Shown in pieces: positions 8,401-15,629 of a stretch of DNA of 34,528 nucleotides. Made by a program: the position numbers and the translations under genes. Numbering within the stretch: the first letter of the stretch is position 1; every line of letters begins with the position of its first letter. The stretch comes from a virus: positions 1-34,528 of the IMG/VR virus record IMGVR_UViG_3300011010_000241; one strand, 5' to 3'. The notes beneath the pieces are model-generated. The model ran no database searches. It was not told the origin of the DNA and worked only from the letters and a program-made list of their open reading frames with translations.

Positions 8401-10102
8401 TCAACTAGATATTAGCTTTACCGCTTATCAAACTGGTGAAACTAGTGCTGATTTTGCTAACAGAGTACAAGAGGAACTCGGAAATAAACTAGACACAGCA
8501 GTTAAAGCAGTATTCCCAGGAATAGAAAGCTTAGCAAGTAAGTTTCAAAACTTTGGGGAAACCTTATCTGAATTTGCAATGCGAGTTCAAGGTGATAGTG
8601 AGCAGATTAAATTTGCTTTCCAGTCTATTGGACAAGCTTATATAGATAATTCTGGTGGTACTCCTGGAGCTGCAATGGCTCAACGAGAAGCCGAACAAAC
8701 ACTAGTAAAAGCATTTGGTGGATCACAAGAACTATTTGCTGCTATTGATAAATACGGTAACAGTATGCTTACTGAAGCTGAGAGATTGGCTCCAGTACGA
8801 GATAATGTTAATAAGAAATTAATAGAGTTATTTCCAGCACTTCAGTCTGGTGGTAAATCTTTAATTACTACTAGACAAGAATTTGATAATCTTAGAAAAA
8901 CTCTTGATCCACTTAATCCTGCTACTGCAGATTTATGGGCATCAATGACTAGATTAGGTCCAGCATTTGCTTCAGTTACTGAAGAAGTTAAGATGTTAGC
9001 AGATGCAGAACTTAAAAAGGCACAACAAGATCAATTAAGTACTATACTGGCTCTTAAAGGTGATGACGTAAGTAAAGCAAAAGCTTTAACACTTACTAGA
9101 CAGCGTGAATTAGATGCAATGGATGCTTTATTAAAACCAAATCAACTATACATCTATGCTTTACAAGACGAAGCGGCTGCCAAAGATAAATTACAAAGTT
9201 CTTACGATAAAGTTAAAACAGCAATTACTGGTACTATTGATAGTTTGAAATCTCAAATTACGGTTTTACAAGATTACAAGAAGAACCTACAAATGGGTGA
9301 TAAAGGTAATCTAACACCACAAGAAGCTTATGCAGCTTCCAAAGGTCAACTAGAATCAGCTGCCGCATTAGCTCAACAAACACTTGGTGCTGATGCTTCT
9401 AAATCAGAAATTGCAGCAAGAGATAAAGCTGTTTCAAGTTTACCAAATTTAATAGATCAGTTCTTAAATCAGTCTAAAACATCTTATGCTAGTGGCGATC
9501 AATATCAAGCTGATTACTCTTGGGTAAATAGTTTACTTGATACTACTACTGAACAGTTAACATCTCAAGAAACAGATGCTCAAAAGCAACTAACTGCTTT
9601 AAATGATAGTGTTACTTATCTAACTACTATTGACGAAAATACTAAAACAACAGCAGTCTTAATGTCAGAATTCCTAGCTAATCAAACTAGTTATGAAACT
9701 GCATCAGCCAGTGCTATGAGCCTATTAACTCAAGAGTTAACAGGTATACTAGCAAACCTGCCTACAAAGGTAAAAGGATTTGCTATGGGCGGACTAGCTA
9801 ACCGTGGTGTGAACATGGTTGGAGAGAATGGACCAGAACTAGTAGATTTTGCCTCACCAGGTAGAGTTTATACTGCTGGACAAACTGCTGCATTTGGAGA
9901 TAATACTGCATTAGTTGCAGAACTAAAAGCACTACGAGATGAAATGTCTCAGTTACGTTCGGAACAAAAGGAACAAACTGGACATATTATTCAAAGTAAC
10001 TACGATGCTAACCAGAAAAATGCGCAAGCAGTTTCTAATGTTACAGAAAATGCTATTAAACAACAGACGTGGAAAGAACGCTCTCAAGTTGTAATAGCTT
10101 AA
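2423..10102 (+). CDS. Tail tape measure protein
   Basis: Sets tail length and fills the tube before DNA ejection. I place the start at ATG 2423 (2559 residues), behind GGAGG at 2414-2418 and opening MATEQSTIEV; the in-frame ATG 2405 has no ribosome site. Visible order: an Ala-rich alpha N-terminus; a hydrophobic segment at about 493-537 long enough for one or two membrane passes; long coiled-coil-like stretches rich in Lys, Glu, Gln and Ala (about 800-1650); a second hydrophobic Ala/Gly segment at about 1756-1788; and near the C-terminus (about 2451-2489) GFAMGGLANRG followed by VGENGPELVDF, a signature I know from many tape measure proteins. No lysozyme or peptidase motif was recognised. It has its own promoter and terminator. 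Size, location and the C-terminal motif make the call firm. Confidence 0.97.
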   Translation: MATEQSTIEVNVLTKGLTEATASAQKLHDIMKATSNIAANIRIPTAVQAAQEQVAATNTRRSSPVMASPKPKGGGSSNEYGTARGTVGTGAEGRDFAKQAQGLGGLVHVYATFAANLFAVSAAFSALSKAADTTNIIKGLDQLGAQSGRSLGGVAKAMVEVTGGALSLREAMTSTALASSAGMTNAAMIRMTEVAKKASLALGRDMGDSMDRLTKGIAKVQPELLDELGIMARVIPSQEKYARELGKSVSALTDFEKKQAFANAVLEEGERKFSSINIDTNPYTQLSASLANVAQTGLELVNTVLGPLASSLAKSPTGLGLALTGIAGILLKQAIPALGQYKKSLEDVRSMTLAKVTKLSEVVGESGTYDAIVGKRAKDKFLQESKYAEQTFEVKRKLARQAAQIEEDAAEASIKRGQGVLGHETTTNRIRDRLYTDAAVAGAKYNVSQIQGAYGMRAAFSELSAEITKLREGTAKIEVGGKLVGDIPKIGAFRAALIGVSGAVAIIGTTIGTLINAFAPWILAITAVVSGVAFLIDYFKTATTAINASAKAAEGVNIAVKTIGDTLDAIEKKPFLEQISNASVQAKAAAINELSSSIGLLTKRNKEASERLAKGGIADTIGDMRLGSMAFNPNSGIGLYKLGDAYSSNLAKELADGTEQALVAASKVIEGSAAEENYRASIKNILGISYSSSADLEKQLSKIPNELIQKLPKLQKALEDTNKAVNNAASAGKELDDAWTAATKTFDNLITSLAITDPLGKLGDETIKVGIAMTKAFEDPANKLAELSKTSKDMSRLRFMSPETAKDMMLFAGRLEESAKKVDKLNEKLKTSRENENKFSKEVGMFGNITDSLGLTNNPGELRKAQQQSKNIQSQINAEANKVEYQDLYLKSQDEVFSRGAKLVEVSISQSFAKANIALGQTVLANAGNTKEGLRAQADLAKQQIDVESANLNVMVELARATNELAKIQEELLIAEKRKQLNPNDADFKKQSSKLTERAIVLEASREQKSFKDTTRDLNSTNPIDRQAAQRNYGLVSIIESTRAQQALNAAKKVGIDIDTKGKEILLDIDAIVRRNDLIAKGLSLKVAELGIITQNSQYESEAAVLQKQNLERSITILGQEKERLQIIGQIRDAEMRAKSANPEIRAAAQTSIAKFRLDLAQKEQMNEKDLQILSLKNIQEQKVARIAEFNYAKDFQLLNNTINSESLSAIQNLSSGYLDFINQQKLTIELSNLKLNYDKQSNAELESQLILQDQLNKLRKDTTSSPDSISNAERSLAESKAKSAQLDLKYAYEIRNLNAANLKTRLDGQESIRKDIADTALAEITSANKVLSIRIGMEQKLLQAKVSLGYVSEQTAARQTEEVSKKLLAVELANQAAENAKLEKDNLEATKIREELLAAAKDKIDKDYKARLIERTQQTKDAIDRIMAQPTAEPGVFNPGAVSADVKASEAAKALEAGRADVDSLAALRLKATTELEASTARENKKSADAFKQKLNDQGALIDDKKQEIALNREIQDQQAKIAQITKDQSFYTTQAEQAAKSLAATFGEFGKALGDVINNLAKSSANMATYEQDRIKALQQIRAAEGNPAEKAQATENLAKLDQKYSSQRLDDLASIAAASANIFEKDSKGYNKMMAIEKILHLMKIADMVMQQARFMKDWFVRMTSTRAEIALATTKAAVGAVPSAIGTGGKLLDVAGKLVPGNTDPGLGKVDYGLFTGGGMKLPNALGNGPSLTGGLSSAAAPAAAAGEAGGIMSMLGSAGAGIMAAAPWIAGGIALLSLFGGSSKPKGPTPEELASVSGTGMRYNADGKLEATGTGALGDAKAANEGIAKSIDYLTKINYENLQFDKNKALVALEAIRDNTANFVKAVGATGKIGDMTAGGVELNKKSGFLGFSSSSTTLAASGVQITGTIGEIADGLGGAVKKFEDIRRSSSSWWGLRSSTTVTRTETEVSKVAQDFIRGTVGSFREAIQASASAFGQDGGLLKPIIDQLDISFTAYQTGETSADFANRVQEELGNKLDTAVKAVFPGIESLASKFQNFGETLSEFAMRVQGDSEQIKFAFQSIGQAYIDNSGGTPGAAMAQREAEQTLVKAFGGSQELFAAIDKYGNSMLTEAERLAPVRDNVNKKLIELFPALQSGGKSLITTRQEFDNLRKTLDPLNPATADLWASMTRLGPAFASVTEEVKMLADAELKKAQQDQLSTILALKGDDVSKAKALTLTRQRELDAMDALLKPNQLYIYALQDEAAAKDKLQSSYDKVKTAITGTIDSLKSQITVLQDYKKNLQMGDKGNLTPQEAYAASKGQLESAAALAQQTLGADASKSEIAARDKAVSSLPNLIDQFLNQSKTSYASGDQYQADYSWVNSLLDTTTEQLTSQETDAQKQLTALNDSVTYLTTIDENTKTTAVLMSEFLANQTSYETASASAMSLLTQELTGILANLPTKVKGFAMGGLANRGVNMVGENGPELVDFASPGRVYTAGQTAAFGDNTALVAELKALRDEMSQLRSEQKEQTGHIIQSNYDANQKNAQAVSNVTENAIKQQTWKERSQVVIA

Positions 10103-10107
10103 AAATC

Positions 10108-10134
10108 AGCCCCAGCTTTGCTGGGGCTTTTTTT
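10108..10134 (+). terminator. Intrinsic terminator after tape measure gene
   Basis: Stem AGCCCCAGC (10108-10116), loop TTT, GCTGGGGCT (10120-10128), then T residues to 10134. A very strong, compact hairpin that starts six bases after the stop codon. Confidence 0.95.
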
Positions 10135-10154
10135 GTGCCAAACAAAAATTATGC

Positions 10155-10183
10155 TTGACTAAATATGCTTAAACGAGTATAAT
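10155..10183 (+). promoter_or_regulatory. Sigma-70 promoter P2 for tail-tip and fibre operon
   Basis: TTGACT (10155-10160), 17 bases, TATAAT (10178-10183): same hexamers and spacing as P1. Transcription should start near 10190, leaving a leader of about 19 bases that carries AGGAG (10199-10203), five bases before ATG 10209. Confidence 0.9.
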
Positions 10184-10208
10184 ATAGTAGATTGATCTAG
10201 GAGCGCTT

Positions 10209-12131
10209 ATGGCAATAAATTATACTCAAGCCTGGCTTGAAGATCCTACAAGCATACGTGGAATATTAGTAGAAATAACGGTAAAAGACTTGCAAGGTAT
10301 ATATGGTACTGCAGGTAGTGAAAATGTTATATACTTGTCTAATATTGGTTATGTTTCAGGAGACTCTCAAACTAGCTATCTGCCATTTTTAACAGGCAGT
10401 TTACAAACAACAGAATCCATATCTCTGGATGGTTCACTAACAATGTCATTTGGTGACATTGCGATAGCAAATACAAATGGTGAAAGAGATGATTGGTTAG
10501 ATAATACTAAGTTTATTTGGACAAATAGACCTATTCAAGTGTATCTTGGTGATCCAAGATGGCAGTTAACGACACTTAACGATATTCATGATACTCCCAA
10601 TGGAGGCTTTCAAAAAGTATTCGACGGAATTGTATCAGATATAGATTCTAGCGGTAGAGATGTACTTAATATTAAAGTACGAGATAAACTACAAAGATTA
10701 AATGAGCCTTTAACAGACAATAAATTAGGTACTAACGGTACTTGGGGCCAAGGTCAAACAAATCAAGACTCTATACGTCCTCTAATTTTTGGTGAAGTAT
10801 TTAATATAAGTCCCATACTAGTAGACCCTAGCCAATTAGAGTATATGTTTCACGATACCAATGTTGGAACAACTATTAAGGCCACAACAGCAGGCACAAA
10901 TATAATAACTTGCACAAGTACTAAAGGTTTTACAGTTAATGCTACGGTAGTATTTACTGCTAGTGTAGTAGTATCTGGAACAGGCTTAACACCAATTACT
11001 GCGGTATTTGGTGGATTATCTGCAGGTACTACGTATTATATTAAAACTATTAATAGTGACACTACCTTTACAGTATCCACAACTAGTGGAGGTGCTGCCG
11101 TATCTTTAAGTACTGCGTCCGCAGTCACCACCGCAATAGTACAAGCCCAAGTAAAAGTATCTAGCGCAGAGTTAGTAATTGAAATAAGAGATAATGGAGT
11201 ACCGATCTATACAGATGCAAGCGTATACACACTTGCAGGAGTGCCGAGACCAAACGGTGCCGTTATTAATTATGATACTGGTAAGTTTAAACTAACTAAA
11301 CCACCAAGTGGAACTGTAACTGCTAGCATACAAGGTGCAAAAAGGTCTATAAATTTAAGTACTGGAAATTTAGTAGAAGGTACTTATGTTAATAATATAG
11401 CTAATATAATTGCATTAATAGTTACGCAGTACGGACTAGCATCTGTAAGACTATCAGGATCAGACATTGATTTAGCTAATTTTAGCACTTTTGCAGCCAA
11501 TAATACCCAACCTATAGGTATTGCTATTAGTGACAGAACTAATACACTTCAGGCATGTAAATTTATTGCAGATAGTGCCGATGCCAGTTTATTTATGAAC
11601 CGTACAGGACTACTACAGCTATTACAACTTGGTGTTCCTACTGCAGATACAAAAGTAAATATTACTGATAATGATATATTACACCACTCGTTACAAATAT
11701 CTAGTAAAACTAATGTTATAGCAGCTACTAAGGTAGCTTATTGCAAGAATTATACCCCACAAACAACTTTAGCATCAACACTGCCTGCTAATCATAACAG
11801 AATATTTCAAGAGCCCTGGCTTTCCATTACTGTTGTGGATTCAACTGTGCAATCTGATTACAAATTAGATTCTACACCACTGCAATTAGAAACTGCTCTA
11901 ATCAAAGGAATAGATTCCGCAGAGTTAGCCCAGTCTATTAATGATTATTGGAAAGTACCTAAAATTGTTTACAGTTTTACAGGTACTAGCAAACTATTAT
12001 CCCTTAAACTAGGTCAAGCTGTAAATATTACGCATAATAGATTTGGTTTAACTTCTGGTAAAGATGGTCAAGTTATATCTTTAAGCCCTAATTGGGTAAC
12101 CGGAACTATTTCTGTAGAGGTAATAATTTAA
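10209..12131 (+). CDS. Tail-tip hub-like minor tail protein with inserted beta module
   Basis: A 640-residue virion protein at the head of the tip and fibre operon. The layout (GILVEITVKDL, then SLDGSLTMSFGDIAIANTNG, RPIQVYLGD, a FDGIVSDIDS segment, RPLIFGE, IEIRDNGVPI and a C-terminus with LSLKLGQAVNITHNRFGL) matches a minor tail protein family I recall from long-tailed phages of proteobacteria; its place after the tape measure gene suggests a baseplate or tip hub role. At about residues 222-311 a beta module (TVNATVVF ... TTYYIKTINS ... STTSGGAAVSLS) splits the otherwise continuous family pattern between LEYMFHD and ELVIEIRDNG. The stop TAA shares one base with the next ATG, so translation is probably coupled. 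Function is inferred; family resemblance is from memory. Confidence 0.75.
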   Translation: MAINYTQAWLEDPTSIRGILVEITVKDLQGIYGTAGSENVIYLSNIGYVSGDSQTSYLPFLTGSLQTTESISLDGSLTMSFGDIAIANTNGERDDWLDNTKFIWTNRPIQVYLGDPRWQLTTLNDIHDTPNGGFQKVFDGIVSDIDSSGRDVLNIKVRDKLQRLNEPLTDNKLGTNGTWGQGQTNQDSIRPLIFGEVFNISPILVDPSQLEYMFHDTNVGTTIKATTAGTNIITCTSTKGFTVNATVVFTASVVVSGTGLTPITAVFGGLSAGTTYYIKTINSDTTFTVSTTSGGAAVSLSTASAVTTAIVQAQVKVSSAELVIEIRDNGVPIYTDASVYTLAGVPRPNGAVINYDTGKFKLTKPPSGTVTASIQGAKRSINLSTGNLVEGTYVNNIANIIALIVTQYGLASVRLSGSDIDLANFSTFAANNTQPIGIAISDRTNTLQACKFIADSADASLFMNRTGLLQLLQLGVPTADTKVNITDNDILHHSLQISSKTNVIAATKVAYCKNYTPQTTLASTLPANHNRIFQEPWLSITVVDSTVQSDYKLDSTPLQLETALIKGIDSAELAQSINDYWKVPKIVYSFTGTSKLLSLKLGQAVNITHNRFGLTSGKDGQVISLSPNWVTGTISVEVII

Positions 12132-15100
12132 TGTCAACTTTATTAAATGATAATGACTTAGCTCTACAAGGAGCACCTTATAGAGACAAGACCAGCTTAG
12201 TAAGTGTAACTGCAAGTGATACAAACTTTATTACTGTAAAAAACGGCGGAGCAACTACTCCTAGTAGTATAACTCTAACAGCTACACCTAATATTGTTTT
12301 TACTGCTGCTGCAACATTTAGTTGGAGCTATGCTTTAAATACTGCCCCTACTACTTTTAAGGCTTTTGATGGGGCACTAATACAAGGAACCACTACATTT
12401 TCAGGAGCTGGAACAAGTATTACTAGAGCAGGAACCTATACTAATTTAGTTCCTTTAACTACAAGCGGTACAGGAACCGGAGCAAAATTTGTAATTACAA
12501 AACTAAATACAAATAGCACATATGCGGGAAATATTAGTGTAACAGTGGTTAATCCTGGAGTAGGTTATAAAACTGGAGATACGATTACTATATCTGGCGG
12601 TTTTCTTGGTGGAGCGCTAACTACTAATAACTTAATTCTAACTATTGGTGGATCAGTTAGTACAGTAACTGATAGTAATACTAAGTCTATAACTGCAGCA
12701 ACAGTTAATTCCATAGTTGGAGAAACAAAAGCTACTTCTATACAATTTAAATGTGCTGTAAGTGAAAATTTTATTGAGACCGCATATGGTTACGCTTTAG
12801 TAACATATAGTCTTGAACAGGCTAATGCAGATTCTATAAGTGTTGAACTTACTAGAACCAATGCTGCAGTAAATACTAATACTGCAGGAATACCAAATAA
12901 TTTTAATGATACTGGAACCACAATTACAGTTTTAAGATCTGGTACACAACTAGCTTATAGTGCATCAGGTGGAAATTTAGTTGGAATATCTACACCTAAT
13001 AGTTTTAGTGTTGAAATTGTTACAGATACTAGTATAGATGCAAGTGTTCCAGACAGAACAGTAGGATCAACTTCTTTTACTTTAAACTCATGGAGTTTAG
13101 CCGGCATAACAGCACTAACAGCAGATTCAGCAACAGTAACATTTCTAGTTACTGTATACGATGCTTCTGGATTTAAAACTCAAGGCACTTATAAAACCCT
13201 TACTTTAACAAAAGTAGCAAGTGGAGTAGACGGAGAGCCTGCGCTGGTTTATTTTATAGATTTAAGTGCTCCAGTAATAACTAAAAGTACAGCTAGTAAA
13301 TTTATAACTGGTGTACATGAACAGATAAAAGTATATGGCAAAAAGACAGTAGGTAGTGGTACTTATGTTACATATGGATTTTTAACAGTAACAGGTGATC
13401 TAGAAACAGAAGCTACTACAGCTTTTGCAGCTTCTGTTAATGGATATACTACAAATATAGCTAATACTTCACAAAATGAACTATATACAATTAAATTATA
13501 TGATAGGGCAGATAGAACCAATGCACAAGCAATATTACTAGACACTCAAAAAGTACCTGTAGTATTTAATGGATCTAATGCTATCACTGCTACAATTAGT
13601 AATGATTCAGCACCAGTTTCTGTAAACTTTTCAGGTACTGTGTTATCTGGAGGATATATTGGAACGGGTACACCAATACGAGTATATGAAGGGGCAGAAG
13701 AATTAACTTATAATACTGTAGGCACTACTAGAGGGACCTATACTGTAACTGCGCAGTCTTCAGGAGTTATTCCTGGTACTATAAGTAGAGTTACTGGTGG
13801 ATTATATGCCATAACAGGAAATGTATCCTCTTTAGCTGTAGATCAGGCAACTATTACGTTTAATATAACTGGTACAAGTAAAACCGGTGCAGCTTTTAGT
13901 ATTTCTAAAATACAAAGTATTTATAAATCATATCCAGGCTCAGACTCTACATTTAACTACTTAGATTTATCAACACGTGTAATAACTAAAAATGCGGATA
14001 AAGCTACGACAGATGGCGCACATAGTACAGTAGTAGTTACTGGTAAACAGACAGTAGGCAACGCAACACCAACTATTACAGGATTTGTAACATTTAGTGC
14101 AACTTTGATTGTACTAAATGTAAATTCTAACTCAATATTTTTAAGTGGTACTAGTACTCTAACAGTTAATGCTTCCGTGATATTTTCTGGTATAGGATTA
14201 CCAGCGCAAATAACAGTTGGTAATACGTATTATGTTAAATCAATAAATAGCACAGATAAATCAATTACATTATCTACTACACTTGGTGGAGCAACTTTAA
14301 ACTTAACTAATACAGGTAACTTAACAACAGCTTATATACAATCAGAAGCAAGTTTAGCTACTGCTAATAGTATAATAGGTACAATACCTAATGACGCAGG
14401 GGCCTACTCATACTCAGCCAGACTGTATAATACAGCTAACAAAACTCTTCAATTAGATTATGAAGAATTACCTATTGTATTTAAGGGATCTAATTCAATA
14501 GTAATGAATATTACTAATGATTCTGCACAAATATCTTGTAATTATCTAGGAGTACCTAACAGTGGCGGGTATGCTAATACAGGTAGTATAATACAAGTAT
14601 TTGATGGAGCAAATGAATTAGTATACAATGGAGTAGGTACTTCAGATGGTACATACACAGTTACAGCAACTGGAATAAGTATTACACCAGGTACCATAGT
14701 AGCTAGCGGTGTATCAGCATCTGCACAAATAGCCAGCAATATAACTAATGATTTAGCTAGTATCACTTTTACAGTTACTGGTAAATCCCTGAGTGGTGGC
14801 AATATTAGTATATCTAAAATTCAAACTATAACTAAGCAAATAAACGGTAAAAACGGAGATAATGGTACAACATTTAAGACTGCTATAATTCAAGCCTCTG
14901 GCTGGAGCAATAGTAGTACACCTCCAGCATTAACAGGAACTTTTAACTATAATTGGTCTACAGGAGTTCTTACACCAGGTACAGGAATGTCTACTATATA
15001 TCCACCAGGATATTATGCTGATGCTCCTGCAGCCACTGGAAATGGGCAAACTTTACATAGTGTAACAGTTACTATATCGGCACCTAGTACTGATACTGTT

Positions 15101-15616
15101 ACAAATGATATTCCGTGGGCTACAGGAAAAACTAATAGAATCGGATATAGGGTAGATGGTAGTATAGGTTCAGTAGGAGACTCCGCTAGAACAGCTTATA
15201 TTGTGACTACTTCTCCAGTTCCGCCTAGTACTCCTACAGCTGGCTCAGGAGATGTAGTACCAACTTCAGCCGATGGTACCTGGTCTTTTAATGCTACCAG
15301 TGTATTAAGTAGTGGTCAATTTATGTATCAATGTGATGGTACATATAAACCATTACCTGCTCCTGGAGTAACTACTTGGAGAGCACCTTATTTAAGTAAC
15401 TTAAAAGTAGGTAATCTATCAGCACTCAGTGCTGATCTTGGTTATATTACTGCAGGAGCTTTAAATATTGGTAGTGGAAAATTTACTGTAGATAATAGTG
15501 GTAATGTAAAGATTAAAGGTCTAGGCACTGCTAGAATGGAGATTTCCAACGATAATATAAAAGTTTTTGACACTTCAGGAGCTTTAAGAGTTCAACTAGG
15601 GAATCTTGATACGTAA
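12131..15616 (+). CDS. Central tail fibre / tip attachment protein (J-like C-terminus)
   Basis: 1161 residues from ATG 12131, which overlaps the preceding TAA by one base; GAGG at 12117-12120 is the ribosome site. A TTG further upstream (12092) opens the same frame but lies inside the previous gene. The chain is almost wholly beta, Thr/Ser/Gly-rich: a module with YKTGDTITISG at about 145-180, then Ig-like domains, with two tandem copies of one multi-domain block (about 373-604 and 607-913) each holding GSN ... ISNDSAPVS / ITNDSAQIS and a SISKIQ ending. The last 70 residues (LSALSADLGYITAGAL, FTVDNSGNVKIKG, IKVFDTSGALRVQLG) match the end of J-like central fibres. Probably extends from the hub and contacts the host receptor. 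The hub and fibre parts of a J protein may be split here between two genes. Confidence 0.75.
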   Translation: MSTLLNDNDLALQGAPYRDKTSLVSVTASDTNFITVKNGGATTPSSITLTATPNIVFTAAATFSWSYALNTAPTTFKAFDGALIQGTTTFSGAGTSITRAGTYTNLVPLTTSGTGTGAKFVITKLNTNSTYAGNISVTVVNPGVGYKTGDTITISGGFLGGALTTNNLILTIGGSVSTVTDSNTKSITAATVNSIVGETKATSIQFKCAVSENFIETAYGYALVTYSLEQANADSISVELTRTNAAVNTNTAGIPNNFNDTGTTITVLRSGTQLAYSASGGNLVGISTPNSFSVEIVTDTSIDASVPDRTVGSTSFTLNSWSLAGITALTADSATVTFLVTVYDASGFKTQGTYKTLTLTKVASGVDGEPALVYFIDLSAPVITKSTASKFITGVHEQIKVYGKKTVGSGTYVTYGFLTVTGDLETEATTAFAASVNGYTTNIANTSQNELYTIKLYDRADRTNAQAILLDTQKVPVVFNGSNAITATISNDSAPVSVNFSGTVLSGGYIGTGTPIRVYEGAEELTYNTVGTTRGTYTVTAQSSGVIPGTISRVTGGLYAITGNVSSLAVDQATITFNITGTSKTGAAFSISKIQSIYKSYPGSDSTFNYLDLSTRVITKNADKATTDGAHSTVVVTGKQTVGNATPTITGFVTFSATLIVLNVNSNSIFLSGTSTLTVNASVIFSGIGLPAQITVGNTYYVKSINSTDKSITLSTTLGGATLNLTNTGNLTTAYIQSEASLATANSIIGTIPNDAGAYSYSARLYNTANKTLQLDYEELPIVFKGSNSIVMNITNDSAQISCNYLGVPNSGGYANTGSIIQVFDGANELVYNGVGTSDGTYTVTATGISITPGTIVASGVSASAQIASNITNDLASITFTVTGKSLSGGNISISKIQTITKQINGKNGDNGTTFKTAIIQASGWSNSSTPPALTGTFNYNWSTGVLTPGTGMSTIYPPGYYADAPAATGNGQTLHSVTVTISAPSTDTVTNDIPWATGKTNRIGYRVDGSIGSVGDSARTAYIVTTSPVPPSTPTAGSGDVVPTSADGTWSFNATSVLSSGQFMYQCDGTYKPLPAPGVTTWRAPYLSNLKVGNLSALSADLGYITAGALNIGSGKFTVDNSGNVKIKGLGTARMEISNDNIKVFDTSGALRVQLGNLDT
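13250..14866 (+). repeat. Tandem duplication inside central fibre gene
   Basis: Two protein-level copies: 13250-13942 and 13952-14866. Matching landmarks in order are FIDLSAPVITK / YLDLSTRVITK, YGKKTVGSG / TGKQTVGNA, KLYDRADRT / RLYNTANKT, VPVVFNGSNAI / LPIVFKGSNSI, and FSISKIQSI / ISISKIQTI. Copy 2 is longer by about 75 residues because of a beta module at about 14092-14348. Confidence 0.85.
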
Positions 15617-15629
15617 TTAAAGGAATAGT

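Noticed and set aside
12092-12130. Longer start (TTG) for the central fibre protein
   Set aside because: It lies inside the hub gene, whereas ATG 12131 has a GAGG site and a one-base stop/start overlap typical of coupled genes.
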